DNA of 64,000 nt from Tamarix chinensis (GCA_030549775.1 CM060180.1:84829172-84893171), one strand, 5' to 3'. Positions 44,660 through 58,214 are shown, numbered from the stretch's first letter. Notes: generated from the sequence alone by a model not told the origin. A program made the numbers and translations.

Positions 44660-45153
44660 TGTAACACTAGTATTTTTTATTACCAAAATAATTTATTTTA
44701 AAATATTATGGAATAAAAAGTAGGAAAAAAACCTTAGTGAAATGGGGTATTGGAAGATAGACATCTTCTACAAATTCCATATTATATATAAGGCTAATAA
44801 AACCATCAAAACTATAACAAGAAATAGAGTGCTTAAACCTTTATTATTGATATACTCATATTACATGTTTACAAACAAGGCCACTTTTGGCCCCCAAAAT
44901 ATACGAAATACCTAAAAACATAATAAGGTAGAGGTACTAAAATAAAATGGAGATAAAAGGACAATAAGAAAAGGTTCCAAATCGTAGTCCAATAAAGGCT
45001 TGGTGTGGTCTTCTTCTCATGGGATTATTCTTGTAAACAAATAAATTGGCAAATTAGTACACTCATCTCCTTAACAGAAGTCACAAGCCTGCAATGTAAA
45101 GGAAAAAGGAGAGATTGTACCAAAACATAATATCATACTTACATGATACATTT

Positions 45154-45224
<71 letters not shown>

Positions 45225-47889
45225 TTATCATGATCATACAATGCATTAGGATTTCATTCTATGCAAAAACTAAGATACTTCATAACTCATCATGCTTATC
45301 AATTCAACATGGATTCCAAGGATAATAGTGTATAATTAATAAGATGTTATTCCACATCTCATTAGGCTACTCTATTAGCCACTTATGGGAGTATCCTATT
45401 AGGTCAACTTTCTAAGTTCACATGATCCATTTGATTAATTATTCACAAGCAATCATTCCTTTTTCAAGCGATGGACTAACTACCACCCTATGATCTCAAA
45501 TACCATAGAAGCCTATTTGAACCATAGGGCATAAAGTCCAGTTAAAGCCAAGTAACTATCAATGGATATAAATTTCAATCGAAACCAAGTATGCTCCGAT
45601 GGACATAATGTCTAGATAAAGCCAACAAACTACCTAGGTGACTATACCCTCTAGTACATCATTACTATCTAGAGCTAGTAAAGCATCAGGATTTACTAGG
45701 ATTTTTCTCAAAGTCAAAACTTGAAGGGAGATTAACACATGGTAAATATTCTAGGATCAAGTAATCTAGAATCATGCACTGCTCATTCACCTTTCACTTT
45801 AAGTGATGAGTACGTTGTTCTAGAAACTTATGTTATCACTTTAGACCCTTATACCAAAGAAGCAATACATCCCCATAATCATTACATATTAACCATTATT
45901 ACCCTCCAAACCATATGGTATGATTTTCATTACTTATTAGCTGGATTTTGTTCATCCATTATGATAGTCTGATTATACCAAAAATAAGGATCGCATCATC
46001 CATTTATAGCATCAAAGCATACGCACTCCCTTTTACCCTTTAAAACCTTCCAAAGACACTTCTTAATGATATTATGAATTATAAAAGAATTAATCCATCT
46101 AATAGGTTAGATAATTCACACTAAGATGTATGTTAGAAATAGCACAACACTCTCTCACCGAATTTGTTGATTAGTTTAGGCTAACAGGTTGATCAGTTTG
46201 GTTTATCCAAATCCCAGAGTTCCCTTGAAACCAATCAATGTTTTAGTTAAACTAGTTGAATTTTCTAAACCGATCGATCAATTTCATATACCATTTAATG
46301 GGTTTAAAAAGATGTCAACCAAGCCACCACAAACAACCTTAATGATTGGTTATACTTACTGGTCTACTATTCTAAGGACCCATCAATAGGTTTGGCATAA
46401 TCAATTGCATATTTTTTAATTAGAAAGCACATAATAGGCATTTAAACATTATTAAAACTCCCAAAATCCAATAGTATCAAATTGTAACATCACTAATTAT
46501 ATAAAATAGAGATTACACATGCTCATATACTAATCATGTTGTATCTATATAGAATCAACAAATATTTCTCATGAAATCATACAATTTGCTAGAAAATTTA
46601 AATTTTGTAACATGTAACACTAAATTACTCGTAAATTCATTTATGTATACAAGGATTAGATTTTTATAGACTACACTAGCTCACATGCTTATTCATGCCA
46701 ATTTTTAAAATAAAAAATGGCTTACTTGAACGTTTAGCATAATTACACGCCAATAAAGTAAAACCTTTTGCTGAAAGATTCTATATTCCAAAACTTTAAA
46801 ACAAGAAGTTAAAACTTAAGAACCTCAAAATAATTATTCTAAACCATGAAATACAAATTGAGGAAAAGAAATAGAATATACCACCTTGAGGTAAATCCAA
46901 GAAAATATTCTAAAAAGGAACATAATTTTACCTAAATCTAACTTTTCTTAAGGGTAAAACAAGATGGAGCTAGGGATAGGATCCAAAGAGTAAACTGAAT
47001 TGTAGAGGAAGCTCAAAGTGAGAATCTTGGAGCATAATTGTTGTTAAAACTTATAGCATTTTGGTGGCAGGAAAGATGTAAAGGGAAGAAATGATTAGGA
47101 TTATTTATAACTAATTAATCCATTAAGGAATGAGTGAGAGTGTGCAAGAGATTGAAAAACCTAATTTTAAAATTTTAATTTAGATTTAATAGGTGGATTT
47201 ATCAAGGATAGGTTGACTTCCATCTTAGATCTCAAATGGTGATTTTCTAGAGAAGATAGATTGGGATTCTATAGAGAATAGTCAAACGTAAGAAAGAAAA
47301 TGGGAAGATCAACATAAGAAGAAAGTCTCCTTACAATGTAGTGATAGCCTGGAGCAATATCCGTTCGAGATTCATAGAAAAGAAAGAGGAAGAAGAAAAC
47401 AAATGGTAAGCTAATTTTCTACCAAAATTAGACCTTTTGAATCTTCTGTAGCTATATTTAAGATGGAGAAATGATCGATGGGGTTGATGATTAATCAAAA
47501 ACAAGTAGAAGTTGGATCAACAAGGTCCCATTTTGATAAAATCATTTTTCTCAAAATGTTAAACATTGAAAAACTCTTTCTATACAAAAGTAAGTTAGTT
47601 TGGTCAGACCTATCCACCAATCTATAGAGAAGTCATGTGATTTTCCCAAACTAGTTTCTCATTTCTGTCGAAACAAACTCGAGCTAAAAATGACTAACTG
47701 GGGTTTTTCATAGAGCCATTTGATTGGTATGCCAATGAAAACTCATTTTCATCCAATTTCCTTATCCTTTTAGAATTACCTTTTCAAATGAAACCCAAAG
47801 TATATTTCAAATCAAGATCAAAATTCATTAAATGTTCAATAAAAAAATTCTCCTATATTATAAACCTCAAATTATAAGGTACTATAATA
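44660..47889 (-). repeat. Del-B 3' LTR
   Basis: Starts TGTAACACTAGTATTTTTTA and shows the Del-C LTR plan: ACCAAAATAATTT block, a CCTATGATCTCAAATACCATAGAA block (45488) matching 59851, repeated AAAGCCAA words, two clusters of ACTAGTTGA-like motifs (46150-46390, 47590-47730), then CTATAATAATACCCC beside the polypurine tract complement. Contains (TA)n at 45155-45219. Confidence 0.72.
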
Positions 47890-48059
47890 ATACCCCATTA
47901 AAAGAGGCAACATCCTCAATACTTACTAAATAAAATCAAGCAACATTATATGATTACATATAAAAGACATATGTAATTTACTAAGGCAAGGAAAAATGGG
48001 TTAGTACCCTTATAAGAGAAGGTTTACACAAGCTTATAACACACTAAGATAAGAAGTTG

Positions 48060-48545
48060 GGGTACTTCATGCAAGTTTCTTCCTTGTCCTCCAACATGGC
48101 CTCCTTGGCACCATGCCATGACCAATGGACCTTCACTAGCAGAACATTCATTATAAGTGTCTCTGTTTGTGTAAAAATTTCTGACTAGTTATTCTTCATA
48201 TGTTAGTAACTCATTGAGCTCTAGTGTCTCATATTGGATACTATATAATGGATCTACTACGTGCTTTGTCAACTGTGCTAATGTGATAACTATTCTAGTA
48301 GTGTTAATTAATAGGATACCTTGCCAATTTTCTCTATGATCTTGTATGGACTAATTTAGTTTGGATTGATCTTAAACTTCTTTCAAAACATCATTACTCC
48401 CTCTATGGAAGAGACCCTCTAAAGAGCTCTACTGCCCACCTAAAGACCATCTGTTCTTCTTTTTAGGTCTGAATACCTCTATGGATGGTTCTAAGTTTCT
48501 CTTATACATTTGCCACCCTATTATGCAAAGAGTAAGATAACCAAC
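48060..48545 (-). pseudogene. Del-B integrase C-terminal fragment
   Basis: TTCTTCCTTGTCCTCCAACA and GGCCTCCTTGGCACCA (48078-48115) match the region coding LEQRRLLGRPRRKLE in Del-C (62490-62530). The stretch through 48540 (CTATGGAAGAGACCCTC near 48400) fits PLKGV / VS.TKGV-type text. Broken frames. Confidence 0.6.
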
Positions 48546-48559
48546 CAAACTAAAAATAA

Positions 48560-49615
48560 GGAAATCAAGTGCGTAAAACATATGTTTAGAAATACTGATC
48601 TTAAGTTTTTACAAAATGGGTCATATTAGGTCCCTAAAACATCCTCAATATCCAAAAACATAATAAGATGAAGGAAATGAAATACAATAGGGATAAAATA
48701 ACAATATTGTAATGCCCCGAATCTTAGTCCATTAAGGATCTATAAAATATCCTTAAGAATCCACAATCTCTAGCCCCCAAGAACGACATAGCATACACTG
48801 TCCAATTTTCCCATTAAAACCTTTGAAAGGTACGTATTGAAGATACCATGAATTTGAAACCAATTAATCCATCCAATAGGTTTACTATTTTGTGCATGAT
48901 TTTTTCACTCATTATTAAAGAATCACATTGTTGTATAATATCAAAAATTAGATCATACCAAGATTTAGAGAAACAAAACAACACTCTTTAGCTGAACTAA
49001 TTAATTGGTTTGGGTTAACAACAAAATGGTGGAACATAAGAATTGAAATGGGTAGATTAGTGTGGGAAGCAAATCATCTTTTCCTAACTATGTAGATGGG
49101 AGAGGAAGAATAATATGAAGGATGAGGTTATCCTCCCCCTTTTTTATTTTTTATTGTACTAAAATTAGACCTTCAAATCATCTTAAGAAAAAAATAAAGT
49201 TGTGTAAATAATCATTAGGATTAAAGATTACTTATAAGTAATCTATAATTGAATTAACAAGGTTTCATTTTGCTAAAAGCATTTTCACTGAATAATCAAA
49301 CTTCAAGAAACACTTATCTCGACCACTTAATTGGTTTGTTTGGTCAGACAAGTCAATCAGTTTTCCTAAACTATTTGATAGGTTTTGTTGATTTAAACTC
49401 TAGCTAAAAATGATATACTAGTTAATGGGTTCATAAAACCAGACAACCGATATGCTAAGAAAAACTCATGTCCTTCCATTTTTGAAGCCCTTCCCAAATT
49501 CCCTTTGAAAATAAAAGGCTAATGTATATTTCAAATCAAGATCAAACTTCATTCAAAATCAACTATATAAAAAAACCTCCCATTTATTAATCCCAAATTA
49601 TAGAGTGTTATAATA
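48560..49615 (-). repeat. Del-B 5' LTR, truncated
   Basis: Matches parts of 44800-47880 in order (CTAAAACATCC, CCAAAAACATAATAAGATGA against CTAAAAACATAATAAGGTAG; AATTAATCCATCCAATAGG; ending TGTTATAATA). Several blocks present in the 3' LTR are missing, so it was shortened after or during insertion. Confidence 0.62.
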
Positions 49616-50052
49616 GTTTTTAATAAATCATGTAAAGTTTGAGAATATCATATCTTACTTAATTCCTCTAAGAAAATTGTAGAATTGGTTTTATTTTTGT
49701 ATTGTTTGTTGTATATAAAGAAGGTATACTTTCACCTAATGTAAGAATTCAATTATGAACTACAAATAAAGTTTCTTATTGAGACAATTCTTAGTGTGTT
49801 TTTTCTTAATTTATGTCAAGATTTTTTTTCTTAGTGTGTTTTCTTTGAAGATCCTTTAAGGGGGTTTATGTGTAAGCTTCCTAGAAGCTATATTTTAGCA
49901 TACACACATTCAAAATCTTCCATTCTACTTAACATATTCGCCATAGCTTCCATCTTAATTTGATACCTTTGAGTAGTTATGTGAGAGTGGGTGATGGGTT
50001 TCATGATTGTGGGAGTTTGAGTTGGAGATTCGTGTCATTTTGGTCATGCAAG

Positions 50053-50123
<71 letters not shown>

Positions 50124-50380
50124 CATTTAAACATGTTTTATGGAAATGTTTAAGATGTTTATTGAGGTTCATGGAGTTTTTGTTCATCTTGCTTCAAAAT
50201 TATAATCCACTATAGATCCTTCCATATAATTAACATGGCATTGACATGAAGAAGTATAATATTGAAATTACTAGCCACCTCTTACATATGAATGGAAATG
50301 GTAAATAAAAAAATTCCACATAAATTATACTTATTTAAGAACAAATTTAAAACAATCTCATAAGCGTCAACTAAACATAA
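49616..50380. other. LTR-like non-coding DNA with TATA box and (TA)n
   Basis: TATATAAA at 49712-49719 followed by AATAAAG at 49764-49770 suggests R/U5 of a + strand LTR. (TA)n at 50056-50121. Del-B appears to have inserted into this sequence. Confidence 0.4.
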
Positions 50381-53149
50381 TATTAGATGTAAATTTTATA
50401 ACATAAGGAAGTGGTCTCATCATACCTCGATATCTTTTTGGATCATTTTTATTTACCTTATTTTCTATGTTAATATCTCTATTAGTGGCAATGGGAGTAC
50501 TATAAGCCTTGCTCTCATACATTCCAAACTTCTTGAGAGCTTACTTCATGTACTTTTGTTAATTGATACATATTCCATTTATAGATTGCTTTATTTGAAA
50601 TCTAGTTAAATATGTTAACTCTCCCACCATGTTCTTTTCCAACTCGCTACACATCAAAGTGTAAAAGTCCTTGTAGATGGAATCATTTGTAGCACTAAAT
50701 AGTACGTCATCATTATATATTTGCATAAGCAAAAAATCCTTCTTGGTTTTCTTCAGGAATAGAGTTTTATCATTTTTAATTCTTTTAAAACCCTTTATTA
50801 AATGAAATTTACCCAACATATCATGCCAATCCTTAGGGACTTAGTTTTAACCATAGTGTGCTATATTGAATTTATAAATATGATTAGGTCTTGAGTCATC
50901 TTCAAAACATGGTTGTTAGTTAGCATATACATATTATTAAAAAAATTCAAGGAAAGTAATTTTAACTTCCATTTGATATAATCTACATCACAAGAATGAT
51001 TTAAATGAAAGAATCGTATATGTAACTTGAAATATAGCTATAAGAGAAAGGGCTTCCTTGAATTCTATGCTTTCATCTTAATTATGCCCTTTGGGCCACA
51101 ATGTCAAAGGCATCTAGATTTTTTATAAAGACTCATTTAGTTTCAATGATGTGTTTATTTGGAGTAAAGTGAACTAATCCTCAAACTTGATTTGGCTCAA
51201 ATTAGTCAATCTCAACTTGCATTAGCATAATAATTTTCATCATTCAGGGCTTCTATGTGAGAATTTGGTTCCATTTGAGATAGAAATGGTAAATAATTTT
51301 AAATGTTATGTAGTGAAGAAATTATTGCAAATCCTCTTATTTGATCACCAATAATGAGCTCTTGAGGATGTATAAAGGCATATCTTAATGCTCTATGTAG
51401 ATCTGCCATCACTTCATCTTGTTGATCAACTTGTGGAACTTTTTCCTTTTTAGCTTTTCCTAGTTTTCCTTTTATCATTTTCTAATAGGCTCTCAAATTT
51501 GATGGAAGGACCTACTTCTTCATCTTGTTTACCTTTCTAACTTCATCAAAATTTGTCAAACGAAACATGCATTAATTATTCAACCAACCTTGACTATTTT
51601 TTGAAGATATCATAATCCATTCTATATAAAGAGTAGATAATGAACATACCTTCATCTTTGTTGGTGTAAAAATTATCCAAATTGCTTTTCCTATGGTTAA
51701 GGACAAAGTATTTGCAATGAAATGCATAAAATATCCCATATTAAGTTTCTTATCATTTTAGAGCTCACATGGAGTCCTCTTTAAGTGGCAAATATTAGTG
51801 CTCTGCTTATCACATAGTGGCAACTACTTCAACAAAAAGTATTTTAAAAGCTTAGAGCCACATAGCTTGTTTCTTGCAACCTCTTCCAAGGTAGTAATCT
51901 TCCTTTCTACTGCATCATTTTTTTTTGGTGTTCTTAGTGTTGAAACGTTGTAACTAATGCCATTTTTATCATAGAAATCCATAGAAAGTGGCATTCTCAA
52001 GTTCTTTGGAGTGATCACTTTGTATAACATGGATCATACTTCCTTTTCTACTTAAAATTTCCTAGCAAGAGCACAAACATAATTTAAAGCATCATCTTTA
52101 ATAAAAGAAAATAATTTCCATGTATAACATGAATAATCATTCATAATAACTAGTATATATTTCCAACCACATAAGCTATAGGTCCTAGTAGGATTGACGA
52201 CATCCAAATGCAACAACAAAAGTTGTTGAGTTGTGGTTACAACATTTTTGGGTTTAAATAAAAGCTTATGTTTTTCTTCCATATTGAGATGCATTATATA
52301 ATTGAGCTTTTGTAAAATTCAACTTTGGTAAACCACACGCTAGGTATTCTCTAGCAATTTTGTTCAACAAATCCATGTCACTATGAGCAATGTGCTTATG
52401 CCAAAACTCAGAATCATTATCGATTACACTCAAGCATGCATTATGTAATTTAATGGATTAACATCAAGAATTTACATAATATTAATGAAAATAGAATAGA
52501 TTTATCAAATACATTTGAAATCATGTAATGCGACAAAGAGAAATTGATTAAACACCTTTTATCACATAGTTTAATAATGCTAATCAAATTATGCTTAAGT
52601 CCTTCAATCAACTACACATCAGTGATGAAGGCTTGGGAGTTAATGATTTTAATACTGCCAACACTAATTATATTTACTTTTGACTTGTCTCTAAATGTCC
52701 CACTTCCATCATCATATAGATTTAGTTTATAGAACATGGTCTAATCACCAACCACATGTCTCAAGCATGCACTAACTCAAAACGATTTGTCACCTCTTTT
52801 TTTTTTTTTTTTACACTTTAAAGCATATCTACTAGTGAAAATGTCCTAATTTAGGTACCCAATCAATTGTTCCTTGAAGGTTTACTTACAAATCCTTGAA
52901 GGATGCTTCTATTAGATAACCACACCTTCTTAAACCTCGAATCACCATTGAAAATTTTATCACCTTTGCAAGAAGAAGCTACATGAACTCTCTTTTTGCA
53001 TTTATCACAAGCAAATACTTTATTTATGGGAGAAAGTTTATCATTATCACATAGGGAATCATGTAAATTACAAAAAAAAATCATCATAGGAGTAGATAGA
53101 AATGGATTACTCCTCATTAAGGTTGCCATGATCATCGAAACTTATGAAA
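50381..53149 (-). pseudogene. SIRE-like Ty1/copia relic: gag end, protease region, integrase, RT
   Basis: Read right to left: zinc-knuckle region and KKVWLSN (52863-53135), SRFKTC, GTFRDKSKVNIISVGSIKI and LIEGLKHNLISIIKLCDK (52560-52800), gag-pre-integrase and integrase FKPKNVV, LLLLHLDVVNPTRT, YILVIMNDYSCYTWK (52052-52294), DKNGISYNVST, NDAVERKI (51824-52030), linker near 51320-51400 (QELIIGDQIRGF), and RT with TLFLKKTKKDFLLMQIYNDD, LTYLTRFQIKQSINGICI (50559-50819), ending KKFGMYESKAYSTPI and RYRGMM at about 50420. The RT box YVDD reads YNDD. Many stops. The wording resembles SIRE/Maximus elements. Its gag start lies beyond the nested Tork-like copia, at 58666-58860. Confidence 0.72.
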
Positions 53150-53154
53150 TAGGT
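53150..53154. other. Target-site duplication TAGGT, left copy
   Basis: TAGGT before TGTTGTGG; identical copy at 58661-58665. Confidence 0.95.
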
Positions 53155-53861
53155 TGTTGTGGATCGATACTAATTCGGAAAAATAAGATCTAATTTGAAT
53201 CAATTAGAACACATAAGAATTGAGAAGAGAATAACACTCAAGAACACAGATTGGGGAAACAGATGATCTTATTGATGTGAAGTAATTGTGATTACAAAGA
53301 ATCAAAGAAATTCTCAATCAATCACTCAATTCATCAATGAATTACAATAGAACTCAATAGGAGAAGAAGACGGCGTTCGCTCTTCGATTAGGGTTCTAAT
53401 CGCATGGTATTTATACTATACGAAACTGTCATTAGCGAAAACCGAGGCGGAGCGAAAAACCCAAAAAAACACGGACCGTATTAATAACACACGGTACCCC
53501 CGTGTTTATTTTCTATCTCTCGGCATCTCACGGAAACGGAACACATTTTCCTGATGGAAAAACACAGATCGTGTTTACAAAACACGGGCCCCCCGTGTTT
53601 ATTTCCAGCTTTGACAATCTTCAGAATTTCAGCCATAACTTCTTCATCTGACCTCCGATCGAGCTGATTCTTAATGTGTTGGAAAGCTAACAGAAGGATC
53701 TACAACTTTCTTGTTCATCACATTTCCAAATTATAATTTCTTCAATGTAAAATATTCACATCTTTCCAGAACAGCTCACAGTTCTACTTCAAATTTCTCC
53801 GAAACACTTCACACACCAATCCAAGCTATTCTACACACCAAATACGAGTCACAAGCTCACA
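53155..53861 (-). repeat. 3' LTR of the Tork-like copia
   Basis: Begins TGTTGTGGATCG and ends AAGCTCACA. It differs from the 5' LTR at, for example, 53405-53410 (GCATGGTATT against GCATAATATT) and in the second palindrome, where AAACACAGATCGTGTTT has lost one match. Confidence 0.95.
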
Positions 53862-53876
53862 ATTCTCCACCTTGAC
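53862..53876 (-). other. Polypurine tract
   Basis: Minus strand CAAGGTGGAGAAT directly before the 3' LTR, the typical plant copia form. Confidence 0.75.
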
Positions 53877-53948
53877 GACGTATTTAAAGTAGCTAGCACC
53901 AGGAATAGAAAAGACCATCTATAAAAACCCCTGGGCCCCAAAAGGCCC

Positions 53949-56900
53949 TCATGGTACACAAACACCAACCAAGTCCGAGCAATGCTCGAACTTGCTCACT
54001 GTCAATGGCTTCGTTAGCATATCTGCTGGATTCTCAGCAGTAGCCACCTTCTCCAACACAACCTTGCCTGCAGCAATAGTACCTCGGATGAAGTGGTACC
54101 TGATATCAATGTGCTTCGTCCGACGATGGAAAGAATTCTGATTCTTTGCCAAACAAATAGCACTCTGGCTATCGCTATGAACAACGGGAGCACCATGACC
54201 AAATCCAAGCTCACGAACGAAACCACCCAGCCACGAAGCTTCTTGAAAAGATTCCGTCATAGCCATATACTCAGCCTCAGTAGTGGACAACGCAGTCACA
54301 TCTTGCAAAGATGACCTCCAGCTAATTGCCGAACCACCAAGACAAAACACATAACCTCCAGTGGATCTCCTATTATCAAGATCTCCACCATAATCAGAGT
54401 CAACGAACCCAGTCAACGCATCAGTTGACCTCCCATACTCCAAACAAGATGATGCAGTACCCTTCAAGTACCTCAGAATCCACTTCACTGCTTGCCAATG
54501 AGCCTTCCCAGGATTCGCCATATATCTGCTCACAACACTCACAGCTTGAGCAATATCCGGCCTGGTACAAACTATAGCGTACATCATGCATCCCACAGCA
54601 TTAGAGTAGGGAACTGTGGCCATAAACTCCTCATCATCTTTAGATTTGGGGCAATCTAAAGCAGACAATCTGAAGTGAGTAGCCAAGGGAGTACTAACCG
54701 GCTTGGCATCAATCATATGAAACCTCTCCAACACCTTGTTCACATATTGCTCTTGTGACAAGTAAAGACGCTTCTGTCTGCGGTCTCGAATGATCTCCAT
54801 GCCAAGGATCTTCTTCGCAGCTCCCATATCCTTCATCTCAAACTCAGTCTTCAGCATTGTTTTCACCTTGTTAACTTCAGACAGATCTTTTGCTGCAACA
54901 AGCATGTCATCGACATACAACAAAAGATACACCAGAGAACCATCACCAACCTGCTTCAAGTATACACATCCATCGTACTCACTCCTGGAGAACCCATGCT
55001 CAATCATAAACTGATCAAACCTCTTATACCATTGTCTAGGCGACTACTTCAGACCATATAGTGACTTCTTCAATAAGCACACATGATCCTGCTTGCCTTC
55101 AACAACAAAGCCATCTGGTTGGCGCATATAGATCTCCTCCTCGAGCTCACCATGCAGAAAAGCTGTTTTAACATCCAATTGCTCTAACTCCATATCCTGC
55201 ATAGCCACAAGCGCAAGCAAAGTATGAATAGAAGTATGCCTGACAACAGGGGAAAATACCTTGTTATAGTCTACACCAGGTATCTGACTAAACCCACGTG
55301 CAACTAAACGAGCCTTGTACCTCGGTCCCTCAACACCTGGAATTCCCTGTTTGAACTTGTACACCCACTTGCAGTCAACTATTTTCTTCTTCCTGGGTGC
55401 CTTCACAAGTTCCCATGTCTGATTCTTCCATAGAGACTGCATCTCCTCCTCCATAGCAGCACACCATTGAGCAGAATCAGCACTAACAATGGCATCTGAG
55501 TATGACACTGGCTCCTGTACATCAACGACAGTCTCAGCACTAGCCAAAGCATAACCTGCTAACTCCTCAAAGCCATACCTCACAGGAGGCTTCACAACCC
55601 TCCGTGGTCTACCAGGAGCAACACCCCTTTGCTCCACCTGCTGCCTAGATCCACCCACTTCAGGAATAGTGGGTCTCATACTAGAAGAGTCTGACTGATC
55701 CAAATCAACCTCTACCTCCACCTTATCCGTAACACCATGAAGATTCTTCTGCTCCACCTCTTCAGATAATCTATCAGAAGAATACTCAGATTTTTGGAGG
55801 AATACGGACTCATTGAAGGTAACATCCCTGCTTGTCAAAAACTTGGATGCAGCTGGATCCCATAACCTGTACCCCTTCACACCGGATGTATAGCCAAGAA
55901 AGATGCACTTCTTAGATCTAGGCTCGAGCTTCCCGTCATTCACATAAGCATAGGCAGGACATCCAAAAACATGCAAATCAGAATAATCAGCTGGTTTGCC
56001 AGACCATACCTCCTCAGGTGTCTTCAAATCAATGGAACGATTAGGTGACCTATTCACCAAGAATGCTGCCATGTGAACTGCCTCAGCCCAAAACTCCTTG
56101 CCTAATCTAGCTTGTGACAACATACATCGAGCCTTCTCTAATAGGGTCCTATTCATCTTCTCAGCAACCCCATTCTGCTGTGGTCTTCCAACACAAGTGC
56201 GATGCCTAGCAATACCATGGTCCTCACAGTACTCAGTGAAACTACGTTCCACAAACTCAAGGTCATTATCTGTCCTGAGACACTTCACTTGTCTCCCAGT
56301 CTGCTTCTCTAATAAAGTCTTCCAATGCTTGAAAACTTCAAAGACATCATTCTTATTTTTAATAAAATAAGTCCATACCTTCCTAGAGAAGTCATCAATA
56401 AATGTCAGTAGGTATCGTGAACCACCCTTGGAAACCACCCTTGCAGGACCCCACAAATCAGAGTGAACATAATCCAGAGGCCCCTTTGTACTATGTATAG
56501 CCTTTGAAAAACTAACCCGCTTCTGCTTGCCAAACACACAGTGCTCACAGAAATCCATAGTACCTGTACTCTTTCCATCCAACAACCCTCTCTTGGAGAG
56601 TTCAGTCAAGCCTTTGACACTCATGTGTCCAAGTCGCATATGCCAAAGTCTAGTAACATCCGAGTCAGACATACTCGATGATGTTACCGCAGCTGCTCCC
56701 TCAACAGTGGAACCAACAAGCTCATACAGTGTCCCGATCCTCTTGCCTTTCATTGCAACAAGAGCCCCTCTAGTAATCCTCATCGTGCCATCCTCGATCA
56801 CACAACGATATCCATTACAATCCAAAGAACTCAATGAAATCAAGTTCTTGGTCATCTCAGGGACATGTCGAACATTAGACAGTGTTCTGACCACACCATC

Positions 56901-57920
56901 ATGCATCTTCACCTTCACTGTCCCAATCCCAGCAACTTTGCATGCAGCATCATTACCCATCAGAACTACTCCACCTCGAGTCGTCTCGTAAGTCTGGAAC
57001 CAGTTCCTGTTGGGACAAATATGGTAAGAGCATCCAGAGTCCAAGATCCACCTATCCATTATCTTGGTCTGACTATCAGTGACAGTTAACACACTACCAT
57101 CACTATCATATTGAGCTATAGCAGCATCATCCTTTGTGCCAGATGATTCACCAGGTTTATCTCTAGATATCCTATTAGGACAAACCTTCTTGATATGACC
57201 CTTCTTGTGACATCCATAGCACATGACATTCTTGGATCTATTATTCCTCGACTTTGACCTATACTTCTTCTTCTTATCACCAGAACCCCGTTCCTGAGTT
57301 CTGCCCCTAGCTACAAGTCCCTCACTATGTGAGTCACCAGAACCACCTCCAGTCAACTGATTCTCAATCAGTTCCCATTGTAGCAGGGCAGTCTTGACAT
57401 CATCAAGAACCAACTCATCATCCTTCCCATACAGTATGGTCTCACAAAAATGTTTGTAATCAGCAGGCAAAGAACACAACAATGTAATAGCAAGATCTTC
57501 ATCCTCCAATTTAACATCTATATTCCTTAGATCCATAATTATAGAGTCAAATTCATCAAGATGAGATTTAAGGGATTGTCCCTTACCTAATTTTAACTCA
57601 TGCAACTTGCTATTCAATAACAGACGATTCGTCACCGACTTCGTCATGTATAGAGACTCCAGCTTGAGCCATAAGGATGCCACCGTTGTTTCTTTAGCCA
57701 CCTCACGCAAGACCTCACTAGACAAACACAATTGTATGGTGGAAAGGGCCTTTTGATCTATCTCCTCGAATTTCTCATCTGTCATCGAATCGGGCTTCTT
57801 TGATATCCCGAGTAACGCCTTCTCCAATCCATTCTGAATCAGGATCGCCTTCATCTTCAACTTCCATAAGCCGAAGTTCACAGACCGATCAAACTTCTCT
57901 ATATCAAATCTTGTAGACAT
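53949..57920 (-). pseudogene. Gag-pol polyprotein of the Tork-like copia, one in-frame TAG
   Basis: One frame of 1323 codons from ATG at 57920 to the stop at 53949, interrupted only by TAG at 55046-55044 (codon 959) where relatives have Gln after SLYGLK. Domains by residue: Gag 1-230 (FDRSVNFGLWKLKMKAIL, LESLYMTKSVTNRL); CCHC zinc knuckle C234-C237-H242-C247; protease D294-S295-G296; gag-pre-integrase with H427, H432, C458, C461; integrase D488, D551, E587 (35 residues between the last two); RT from about 830 with D916 and YVDD at 1002-1005; RNase H with DSDYGGD and TTEAEYMA near 1180-1220. The text after D551 reads NDLEF where most copia elements have NGLEF. The start follows the primer binding site by about 20 bases. 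The nonsense codon splits RT, so this copy should give no full enzyme unless the stop is read through. Confidence 0.95.
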
Positions 57921-57938
57921 CCCGAATATGAACCCAAC

Positions 57939-57950
57939 GCTCTGATACCA
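57939..57950 (-). other. Primer binding site, initiator tRNA-Met type
   Basis: Minus strand TGGTATCAGAGC, the standard plant copia primer site, three bases from the 5' LTR end. Confidence 0.93.
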
Positions 57951-58206
57951 ATTTGTTGTGGATCGATACTAATTCGGAAAAATAAGATCTAATTTGAATC
58001 AATTAGAACACATAAGAATTGAGAAGAGAATAACACTCAAGAACACAGATTGGGGAAACAGATGATCTTATTGATGTGAAGTAATTGTGATTACAAAGAA
58101 TCAAAGAAATTCTCAATCAATCACTCAATTCATCAATGAATTACAATAGAACTCAATAGGAGAAGAAGACGGCGTTCGCTCTTCGATTAGGGTTCTAATC
58201 GCATAA

Positions 58207-58214
58207 TATTTATA
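58207..58214 (-). promoter_or_regulatory. TATA box of the 5' LTR
   Basis: TATAAATA on the minus strand. The same box is kept in the 3' LTR at 53408-53415. Likely start of transcription about 30 bases further along the minus strand. Confidence 0.65.

Larger units (their letters stand above)
44660..49615 (-). mobile_element. Del-B, internally deleted Tekay/Del chromovirus
   Basis: Minus-strand arrangement: a shortened 5' LTR (about 48560-49615), a fragment of integrase C-terminus (about 48060-48545) and a 3' LTR (44660-47889). Flanks ATTTT (44655-44659) and GTTTT (49616-49620) look like a 5-bp duplication with one change. All of gag, protease, RT and most of integrase is missing. Confidence 0.7.

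Noticed and set aside
45143..45325. + strand frame with Ile-Tyr repeat
   Set aside because: Translation of a (TA)n microsatellite within the Del-B LTR.
54014..57089. Several frames of 70-154 codons opposite or overlapping the copia polyprotein
   Set aside because: They are shadows in other phases of the recognised gag-pol frame.
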